A stretch of DNA of 47,279 nucleotides from Shewanella basaltis (GTDB taxonomy: Bacteria > Pseudomonadota > Gammaproteobacteria > Enterobacterales > Shewanellaceae), in assembly GCF_023283885.1 (NCBI RefSeq), contig NZ_JAKILA010000029.1:1-47279 (forward strand). Reading direction: 5' to 3'. The notes below the pieces were generated by a model. That model had not been told where the DNA came from and ran no database searches. It worked only from the letters and a program-made list of their open reading frames with translations. Within the stretch, counting starts at the first letter, position 1; every line of letters begins with the position of its first letter. The translations under genes and the position numbers were made by a program. This document shows, in pieces, positions 41,158 to 47,279 of the stretch.

Positions 41158-43224
41158 ATGAGCAAGGCGACGTTTAACCCAACTCGTTTTAATAAAAGCA
41201 AAAACACTCCATTTAACGAAGTGATGGACGCTCACTTATCACGTCGTAACTTTGTTAAGCGTGGATTGGGTCTCAGTGCTATCACAGCTTTTGGTGGTTT
41301 TGGATTAAGTGCCTGTGGTTCTGATAATAAAGACAGCAATACACCGAGTACACCAACCACGCCAACGACCCCAACAGCGCCAACTAAAAGTTCTGCGGTA
41401 TTAGGGTTTGAGTCAATCCCGGGTTCATTAACCGATGCGGTGGCAATTCCTGCAGGCTACTCGGCTTATGTATTGGCTCCCTGGGGCACACCACTTAATT
41501 CAAAAGCCGCAGCATGGAAAGATGACGGTAGCAACACCGCAGACGATCAAGCTAACTCAGTGGGTATGCATCATGATGGCATGCATTTTTTCCCGCTAAA
41601 TGATGCCGGTGATGACGGCTTATTGTGTATTAACCACGAATATATTGACCAAGATGCATTGCATCCAAATGGCCCAACCTATGACACCGACGGCAAGCGC
41701 ACAGTCGTTGATGAAGTACGCAAAGAAATCAACGCCCATGGTGTGTCAGTTGTGCGGATTAAGTTAGTGTCAGGCATGTGGCAAGTGGTTGAAAACGACA
41801 GCTACAATCGCCGTTTTACCGGTGCTAGCGTGATGGATATTGCCGGCCCACTTGCCTACAGCTCCTACCTAGAAACACGTTACTCGCCAGACGGCAGCCA
41901 GGCACGCGGAACCCTAAACAACTGCGGTAATGGTTACACGCCGTGGGGCACCTATTTAACCTGTGAAGAAAACTGGCCAGAATATTTTGTAAACAAAGGC
42001 GAGCGGACTCAAGAGCAATCACGTACTGGTATTCCAAGTACTGACACCCGTTACGGCTGGAACCACTTAGCGGGTAATGACGATGAGCGTTTAGACGAAT
42101 TTGCTCGTTTTGACATGACACCAACCGGCACAAGTGCGGCAAACGATTACCGTAATGAAGCCAATGGTCATGGTTATATTGTTGAGATAGACCCATACAA
42201 CCCTAATTCGCGCGCGGTTAAACGTACTGCGTTAGGCCGTTTCCGTCACGAAGGCTGTGTGTTTGGTAAGCTTGAAGAAGGCAAGCCACTGACATTTTAT
42301 TCTGGCCACGACTCTCGCTTTGAGTACCTCTACAAGTTTGTGTCAGATGCCGTTTGGGACGCCGCAGATGCCAACAGCAGCAATCGTTTAAGCATGGGCG
42401 ACAAATACATGAATGCTGGCACATTATATGTGGCTAAGTTCAGCGAAGATGGCGTAGGCGAATGGTTACCGCTAACCCTTGACGGCATGACCACTGACGG
42501 CGGAACGCTCGCGAACAGCTTTAGCTCTTTAGAAGAGATCATCTTAAACACAGCTGGCGCAGCCGATTTAGTTGGCGCAACCCCAATGGATCGCCCTGAA
42601 TGGGCAGCAGTTGACCCGTTTACTGGCAGTGTTTACCTTACACTCACCAATAACAGCCGACGTACCGACAGCACTAACCCTGCTAACCCACGTTTAAACA
42701 ACAACTTTGGTCATATTATCCGTTGGGACGAAGGCGATACCGCCACTGAGTTTAGCTGGGATATCTTTGTTTTTGGTTCGCCTGATGATGGCGATGCCGA
42801 GACCAACCTATCTGGCTTAACCGATCTTAACCAGTTTGCCAGCCCAGATGGATTAGCGTTCGATCCTCGCGGTATTTTGTGGGTGCAAACCGACAATGGC
42901 GCCTCTGAAGTCGGTGAAGAAACTAACGATCAAATGTTAGCCATTGTGCCATCAACCATGCTTGATGCCGACGGTAACCAGCAGGTGGTGAATGCCGACA
43001 ATCAAACGCAACTTAAACGTTTCTTTGTTGGGCCAAACGGTTGTGAAGTGACCGGGTTTGCCATTACGCCAGACTACACCACGATATTTGCTAACATTCA
43101 ACATCCAGACAATTGGCCATATTCAGATAAAGCAGATGAAGCTACGCCAGCAGGTATTACTGTGCGCCCACGCGCTGCGACAGTGATGATCCGTAAAAAT
43201 GATGGTGGTGCCGTTGGTGTTTAA
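41158..43224 (+). CDS. phoX: PhoX-type alkaline phosphatase, Tat-exported
   Basis: 688 residues of the PhoX (DUF839) family: calcium- and iron-dependent phosphatases that release phosphate from organic esters outside the cytoplasm. The N-terminus carries the twin-arginine signal SRRNFVKRGLGLSAI (about 27-41). GLSACGS follows, with a Cys near 58 that could be a lipobox, so it may be a Tat lipoprotein. A Thr/Pro linker comes next. Conserved family blocks include LLCINHEY, NNCGNGYTPWGTYLTCEENW and GRFRHEGCVF, with VDPFTGSVYLTLTNN and SPDGLAFDPRGILWVQTDNG near the C-terminal half. ATG 41158 follows AAGGAAT. The Pho-box array upstream predicts induction in phosphate starvation. Confidence 0.92.
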   Translation: MSKATFNPTRFNKSKNTPFNEVMDAHLSRRNFVKRGLGLSAITAFGGFGLSACGSDNKDSNTPSTPTTPTTPTAPTKSSAVLGFESIPGSLTDAVAIPAGYSAYVLAPWGTPLNSKAAAWKDDGSNTADDQANSVGMHHDGMHFFPLNDAGDDGLLCINHEYIDQDALHPNGPTYDTDGKRTVVDEVRKEINAHGVSVVRIKLVSGMWQVVENDSYNRRFTGASVMDIAGPLAYSSYLETRYSPDGSQARGTLNNCGNGYTPWGTYLTCEENWPEYFVNKGERTQEQSRTGIPSTDTRYGWNHLAGNDDERLDEFARFDMTPTGTSAANDYRNEANGHGYIVEIDPYNPNSRAVKRTALGRFRHEGCVFGKLEEGKPLTFYSGHDSRFEYLYKFVSDAVWDAADANSSNRLSMGDKYMNAGTLYVAKFSEDGVGEWLPLTLDGMTTDGGTLANSFSSLEEIILNTAGAADLVGATPMDRPEWAAVDPFTGSVYLTLTNNSRRTDSTNPANPRLNNNFGHIIRWDEGDTATEFSWDIFVFGSPDDGDAETNLSGLTDLNQFASPDGLAFDPRGILWVQTDNGASEVGEETNDQMLAIVPSTMLDADGNQQVVNADNQTQLKRFFVGPNGCEVTGFAITPDYTTIFANIQHPDNWPYSDKADEATPAGITVRPRAATVMIRKNDGGAVGV

Positions 43225-43251
43225 GCGGTAATCACTTTTCATGCCGATTAA

Positions 43252-43283
43252 AACCCTGATAGACTCGTGCTATCAGGGTTTTA
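43252..43283 (+). terminator. Terminator after phoX
   Basis: AACCCTGATAG (43252-43262) and CTATCAGGGTT (43270-43280) pair perfectly, then TTTT. A frame opening at 43241 would run through it, which supports the later start for the next gene. Confidence 0.9.
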
Positions 43284-43294
43284 TTAGGAACGTT

Positions 43295-43681
43295 ATGCTA
43301 AAAGGCATTCATCATGTGGCCATTATTTGTGGCGATTATTCTCGCTCAAAAGCGTTTTATACCCAGGTTTTAGGACTTAAGGTTATTGCTGAAAATTATC
43401 GTCAAGCGCGCGATTCTTACAAGTTAGATCTTGCCTTGCCAGACGGCAGCCAAGTTGAATTATTTTCATTTAATGGTGCCCCAACACGGCCGAGTTTTCC
43501 TGAAGCACAAGGCTTACGCCATTTAGCATTTAAGGTCGACGATATCAATCAAGTGGTGCAACATTTACAACAACATGGAGTAGAGGTTGAACCTATAAGA
43601 GTAGATGAGTACACCAACAGGCAATACACCTTTTTTAGTGATCCCGACGGCTTACCACTCGAACTATACCAAACCACTTAA
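43295..43681 (+). CDS. VOC-superfamily (glyoxalase I-like) metalloprotein, YaeR-type
   Basis: 128 residues forming one VOC domain of two beta-alpha-beta-beta-beta modules. Module one starts IHHVAIICGDYSRSKAFYTQVLGL, with the first metal-ligand His near residue 6, and ends in a QVELFSF strand with a Glu. Module two starts GLRHLAFKVDDI with the second His and ends FFSDPDGLPLELYQ with the final Glu. All four glyoxalase-type ligands are present. It resembles E. coli YaeR, whose substrate is unknown. ATG 43295 follows TAGGAACGTT. It lies right after the phoX terminator and may be expressed by read-through or its own promoter. Confidence 0.87.
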   Translation: MLKGIHHVAIICGDYSRSKAFYTQVLGLKVIAENYRQARDSYKLDLALPDGSQVELFSFNGAPTRPSFPEAQGLRHLAFKVDDINQVVQHLQQHGVEVEPIRVDEYTNRQYTFFSDPDGLPLELYQTT

Positions 43682-43844
43682 CCGTATTTTTACTCACAGC
43701 TAACCTTATCCAAGTTTGTGCTGCCTATATGCAGATATTGGGCCGCACAATGTCGACGATTTAAGTGTCAACGCCCGCTTTAATTTGTTAGTGGCTGTCA
43801 TCTAATACAGCGCAAATACACCTAACTGGTCATAATCTTTACAT

Positions 43845-43863
43845 AAATGATAATGATTTGTAT
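43845..43863 (+). promoter_or_regulatory. Fur box upstream of the TonB-dependent receptor gene
   Basis: TGATAAT G ATTTGTA (43848-43862) matches the 7-1-7 Fur site (TGATAAT N ATTATCA) at 11 of 14 arm positions, with a perfect left arm. It lies about 85 bases upstream of the receptor start. Iron-dependent repression by Fur is inferred. Confidence 0.75.
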
Positions 43864-43947
43864 TTGCGATCTTTATTTTGTTTGTGTAGAGTGCGTCACA
43901 TAAAAGCACTTTCATAAACACTAATTAATAATAGGATGATGTTAGAC

Positions 43948-46257
43948 ATGAAATCGAACCGTTACAGTAAGTTGTCGTTAGGCGCAAAAGCGGTTACCGC
44001 AGCCTTGGTATTTGGTAGCCAAGGGTTATATGCGGCCGATGTGCAAAATGAAACGTGTGATAAGGATATTTTAGCTAAATGTAAACCAGCCGAAACAGAC
44101 GAGTCTATTGAACGTATTCGTGTACATGGTGTGCAAAACTCGGTTTATATGTTTAACAGTTCGGCCGACAAACGCCGTTTAGCTGAGTTAGTCGATACGC
44201 CACAGGTGATTACGGTATTAACCCAAGACCAAATCCAAGAGTCGGGTAACACTGATTTAAAAGACATTTTATCTGCTCAAGCGGGTGTGACCCTTGGCAC
44301 AGGTGAAAACGGTAACGCATTTGGTGACCGTTACATTATTCGTGGTCACGAAGCACGTAGCGACGTGTTTGTTGATGGCTTGCGTGACCCTGGTATGACA
44401 ACCCGTGAAAGTTTTGCCACTGAACGTGTTGAAATTACCAAAGGCCCAAGCTCAACGTTTGCTGGCCGTGGCTCTTCGGGCGGTGCAATTAACAGTGTCA
44501 CTAAAAAAGCTTCTGTTGCGTATGACTTTGGTCGTGTCGATTTAGGTGTAGGTACTGACGACCACAGCCGTGTCACTATTGACTACAACTTACCTTTGTC
44601 TGAAAAAGTCGCAGTACGTTTAAATGGTTTAACCGCACAAGAAGATAAGCCAGGCCGTGAGGGCATTAGCCGCGACCGTAATGGTGTGCAGTTATCGGGT
44701 GTATATGAAACCACCGATGCACTGTCATTCATCGCAGACGTTTATCACATAAGCGCAGAAGACGTGCCCGATTTAGGCAGCTATTTTGATCAAACAACCC
44801 GTAAGCCTTTAGAAGATATTCCGGTATACGCACAAGAAGGCGACTTCTTAGACTCAGAAGTGACCACCTTTACGCTGCGTACAGAGTACGAACTTAATAG
44901 CGACATCACCCTATACAACGCCACACGTGTTGGCCATACCGAAAACGGCTACATTACGACAGGTATGAGTGGCTCAACGCGTGCCGATACCGATGCAACC
45001 GCGCCAGGCGCAAGCACATTAACATTAAGTACCCACCAGGGTAATCAAGATGTTGATTATGTTAGCACTCAGTTCAACTTATTCTGGAATACCAAAGTAT
45101 TTGGTTTTAACAATAAGTTTGTTTTTGGTCTGGAATACACTGATGAAAACGTCGATAACGGTGTGTATAACATCACCAATAACAACCCAACCAATTGTTC
45201 TACCAATGGTCGTCGCGGTGTGTCAGAGTCGTACTGTATTTTAGACGGTGATGGTAATACCGTTGACAATATTAGTCAGCTTATTGGGCGCAGTTATGTG
45301 AAAGGCGAGTCAGATGCCATCTTCGACATCAAAACAGTCGCTGCATACATGATGGACAACGTGGAACTGACTGAACAACTGTCGATGTTTTATGGTTTAA
45401 GACTTGATAGCTTTGATTACAGCAACGATACCACAAGCGCGCTTTATGAATACTCAGACACCATGTACAACTACAACTTTGGTTTAGTTTACGACCTGTC
45501 TGAAGACGCCAATATTTACGCTAACTACAGTACCGCTACCAACATCAATGGTGGTGAGTCTGACCTAGGTGCAAACTGTGGTTATGGTGGTATTTGTGGT
45601 ACTGAAGAGCAAGCAACAGAAGCCGATGCTGAAATCGTAGAAAACATCGAACTTGGCACCAAGTGGATGTTGTTTGATGACAAAATGATGTTCTCAGCGT
45701 CTATTTTCCAAATCACCAAAAGTGACGTAATGGAAAGCGTTGGCGACAGCTATACAACCCTCGGTACCTTAAACACAGGTGAAAACCGCGTGAAAGGGAT
45801 TGAGTTTGGTATGGTAGGTAACATTACCGACAAGCTAAGCATACAATTCTCTGCTGCTAAAATGGATTCAGAAGTATTGGATTCTTATAACCCAGATAAC
45901 ATTGGCTTAGCGTTAAGTAACTTTGCCGACGAAAGTGCCTATTTACAGTTACGTTATCAGTTAACTGAATCATTTGTTATCGGTGGTAGCTATACTTACC
46001 AAAGCGAAATGTTCGGCGGACAACCTGATACAGCCGCAGGTTACGACGCCACCAATGAGCGTTACAGCATTGAAGTACCAAGCTATCAAGTGGTGGATTT
46101 ATTTGCGAGCTTTAATGCGACTGAAGCCTTAACATTCCGCTTAAATGTGGGTAACGTAATGGACGAAGAGTACTGGACAGCAGCATACCGTTCGGGTGCA
46201 TTTATGTACCTAGGTGATGCGCGTAATTCAAAACTGTCGATGACATACGAATTTTAA
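43948..46257 (+). CDS. TonB-dependent siderophore receptor (Fiu/BfrD-like)
   Basis: An outer-membrane beta-barrel receptor of about 769 residues. A signal peptide (about 1-30, ending LYAA) is followed by a TonB-box-like IERIRVHGV near 55. The plug domain has TPQVITVLTQDQIQESG, RYIIRGHEARSDVFVDGLRD and ITKGPSSTFAGRGSSGGAIN. The barrel ends in a C-terminal aromatic strand, SKLSMTYEF, as required for assembly. The plug resembles catecholate siderophore receptors such as Fiu, which fits the piuC gene downstream. ATG 43948 suits the ribosome site AGGATGAT; ATGs at 43936 and 43939 lie too close to it. The Fur box predicts iron repression. Confidence 0.9.
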   Translation: MKSNRYSKLSLGAKAVTAALVFGSQGLYAADVQNETCDKDILAKCKPAETDESIERIRVHGVQNSVYMFNSSADKRRLAELVDTPQVITVLTQDQIQESGNTDLKDILSAQAGVTLGTGENGNAFGDRYIIRGHEARSDVFVDGLRDPGMTTRESFATERVEITKGPSSTFAGRGSSGGAINSVTKKASVAYDFGRVDLGVGTDDHSRVTIDYNLPLSEKVAVRLNGLTAQEDKPGREGISRDRNGVQLSGVYETTDALSFIADVYHISAEDVPDLGSYFDQTTRKPLEDIPVYAQEGDFLDSEVTTFTLRTEYELNSDITLYNATRVGHTENGYITTGMSGSTRADTDATAPGASTLTLSTHQGNQDVDYVSTQFNLFWNTKVFGFNNKFVFGLEYTDENVDNGVYNITNNNPTNCSTNGRRGVSESYCILDGDGNTVDNISQLIGRSYVKGESDAIFDIKTVAAYMMDNVELTEQLSMFYGLRLDSFDYSNDTTSALYEYSDTMYNYNFGLVYDLSEDANIYANYSTATNINGGESDLGANCGYGGICGTEEQATEADAEIVENIELGTKWMLFDDKMMFSASIFQITKSDVMESVGDSYTTLGTLNTGENRVKGIEFGMVGNITDKLSIQFSAAKMDSEVLDSYNPDNIGLALSNFADESAYLQLRYQLTESFVIGGSYTYQSEMFGGQPDTAAGYDATNERYSIEVPSYQVVDLFASFNATEALTFRLNVGNVMDEEYWTAAYRSGAFMYLGDARNSKLSMTYEF

Positions 46258-46278
46258 TCGAGTGTCTTACCGTTAACA

Positions 46279-46313
46279 CCAACGCTTAACGTCCAGTTAA
46301 GCGTTGGTTTTTT
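46279..46313 (+). terminator. Terminator between the receptor gene and piuC
   Basis: CCAACGCTTAAC (46279-46290) and GTTAAGCGTTGG (46296-46307) form a perfect 12-bp stem followed by six T residues. It would reduce transcription into piuC unless that gene has its own promoter. Confidence 0.88.
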
Positions 46314-46337
46314 GATTTTAGGAAACAGGAAATAAGC

Positions 46338-47018
46338 ATGGTTGTTATAGAGAAAGTGTTTAGCAAAGACCAAGTCAGCGCTTATCGTCAGCAGTTAGCA
46401 ACATGTCCATGGGGCGATGGTCGTAAAACCGCAATGGGGATGGCTGCCTCGGTAAAAAATAACAATCAAGCAGATGCACAAGATCCTAAGGTTCGTCAAT
46501 TGGCTAACCAGTTGTTGGCACGTATTGGCGACACACCTAAAATTGTTTCAGCGGCATTACCACACAAAATTTTTCCGCCATGTTTTAACCGTTATAGCGA
46601 AACAGAAGAATATGGCTATCACGTCGATGCCGCAATAATGCGAATACCGGGCACAAATGAAGTGCTACGCAGTGATGTGTCGATGACGGTATTTTTAAGC
46701 GAGCCAGAAGAATACGACGGCGGTGAATTGGTTATCTCCACAGAGTTTGGTCAACAACAAATTAAACTGCCAGCCGGATATGCAGTGGTATACCCATCGA
46801 GTAGTTTACATAAAGTGACTGCGGTTACTCGCGGCCAGCGTGTTGCAGCCATTACCTGGATGCAAAGCATGGTTGCTGACTCAAGCCTACGTCAAAATTT
46901 ATATCAGCTCGATCAAAGCATTCAAAACTTGATAAACGCCAACAATACCGATCGCGCCGAACTCGACAATTTACACAATGTGTATCACAACTTAATTAGG
47001 CAATTTACCCAGTTGTAG
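46338..47018 (+). CDS. piuC: PKHD-type hydroxylase PiuC (YbiX)
   Basis: Fe(II)/2-oxoglutarate-dependent dioxygenase-like protein of 226 residues, the length of E. coli YbiX (225). The metal triad is visible: His and Asp in YGYHVDAAIM (near 93-97) and the distal His in SSSLHKVTAVTRGQR (near 157), with the following Arg for 2-oxoglutarate. WGDGRKTAMG and NQLLARIG near the N-terminus are also family features. PiuC genes normally adjoin siderophore receptors, as here, but the substrate is unproven. ATG 46338 follows AGGAAACAGGAAATAAGC. Terminators stand on both sides. Confidence 0.94.
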   Translation: MVVIEKVFSKDQVSAYRQQLATCPWGDGRKTAMGMAASVKNNNQADAQDPKVRQLANQLLARIGDTPKIVSAALPHKIFPPCFNRYSETEEYGYHVDAAIMRIPGTNEVLRSDVSMTVFLSEPEEYDGGELVISTEFGQQQIKLPAGYAVVYPSSSLHKVTAVTRGQRVAAITWMQSMVADSSLRQNLYQLDQSIQNLINANNTDRAELDNLHNVYHNLIRQFTQL

Positions 47019-47049
47019 CGTCTGCATTACTCACAATAAAATCCCCATT

Positions 47050-47078
47050 AGGTTAAGTAAAAACACCTTAACCTTTTT
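47050..47078 (+). terminator. Terminator after piuC
   Basis: AGGTTAAG (47050-47057) and CTTAACCT (47067-47074) pair around a 9-base loop, then a short T-run. It lies 32 bases after the piuC stop. Confidence 0.75.
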
Positions 47079-47174
47079 AAGTTATTCTGCCCCAGCGGTA
47101 TTAACCGCCATATTAGCGCCCATTGTATTTGTGCCAGAGGGCGAGTTGTCTATTAGCCTTTACAACCCTTACTT

Positions 47175-47279
47175 AACCTGAGCTCGGGATAAGGGATGAA
47201 CTTATACTATTTAAAATCAACATGTTACCCATTCTCACTTTCAAGCTTGTCATTTGTTCTGCTAACAAGGCGAATTGAC
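47175..47279 (+). repeat. Left part of a divergent family-B element (copy 3, cut by window end)
   Basis: It begins AACCTGAGCTCGGGATAAG, matching the family-B left end at 6549 (AACCTCAACTCTGGATAAG) with three to four changes. It runs 91 bases before the core word CAAGGCGA, against 92 in the complete copy. The segment CAAGCTTGT-AT-TGTT-TGCTAACAAGGCGAATT is shared. The window ends in the first stem arm, ATTGAC. The preceding 47079-47174 holds no gene. Confidence 0.8.

Noticed and set aside
43241..43294. Earlier start for the VOC protein
   Set aside because: The extra 18 codons are the phoX terminator hairpin, and ATG 43295 has a good ribosome site.
1..47279. Possible circular molecule, since both ends carry the word CAAGGCGAATT
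   Set aside because: The shared stretch is only 11 bases before the sequences differ (AAC versus GAC), and both are parts of a dispersed repeat with a complete copy inside the window. A contig break at a repeat is simpler.

Overview
The window looks like a chromosomal segment of a marine gammaproteobacterium, most likely Shewanella or a close relative. This rests on gene content: an S46 dipeptidyl-peptidase, a prfB-lysS pair with a programmed frameshift, pyrC, RlmC, a TMEM165/GDT1-type manganese exporter behind a yybP-ykoY riboswitch, and a Fiu/PiuC iron pair. Base composition is moderate and AT-leaning. No rRNA, tRNA, CRISPR array or complete insertion sequence was seen. Both ends of the window lie inside copies of the same short repeat element, as expected if a contig broke at a dispersed repeat.

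Layout. 1-7.1 kb: end of a repeat element, a DUF998-like membrane protein, an RluE/RluF-type pseudouridine synthase, a secreted S46 peptidase, a TyrP-type aromatic amino acid permease, the riboswitch and manganese exporter, then a gene-free stretch with two related hairpin repeats. 7.1-16.9 kb: SpoIIAA-like protein, YjfB-like small protein, an OhrR-like MarR regulator overlapping rlmC, chrA, a chemoreceptor, prfB, lysS, pyrC. 16.9-22.7 kb, minus strand: a large 5TMR/PAS/GGDEF/EAL protein, a MITE, and an OmpA-domain protein with a duplicated DUF4892-like region. 23-29.7 kb, plus strand: an unrecognised run of membrane proteins with a possible PH-like shape interleaved with small secreted proteins, interrupted by an IS3-type remnant and a truncated paralogue. 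29.8-34.9 kb, minus strand: a large lipoprotein, a CsgD-like LuxR regulator, rluF and a DUF72 protein. 35-47 kb: a GT51/transpeptidase protein, DUF3429 and GNAT proteins, a 56-residue Cys/Gly-rich protein, an RhlE-type helicase, a Tat-exported PhoX phosphatase behind an array of Pho-box half sites, a VOC protein, and the Fur-box/TonB receptor/PiuC iron module.

Three short non-autonomous element families or derivatives shape the intergenic DNA. Family A (272 and 287 bp, ends GGYCTGTTGAYCTTT, CTAG target duplications) sits at 7527 and 20609, with a degraded half copy at 32836. Its copy at 7527 split a bidirectional terminator. Family B (197 bp, ends AACCTCAGCTCTGGATAA, 4-bp duplications) has copies at 1, 6549 and 47175 and a 16-bp scar at 21225. 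A third hairpin at 6389 shares only the structured core of family B, and its stem has changed at three positions with pairing kept.

Nutrient control is clear at several loci: manganese (riboswitch and exporter), phosphate (Pho boxes and PhoX) and iron (Fur box, receptor, PiuC). The most novel material is the 23-29 kb cluster and the covarying hairpin core.
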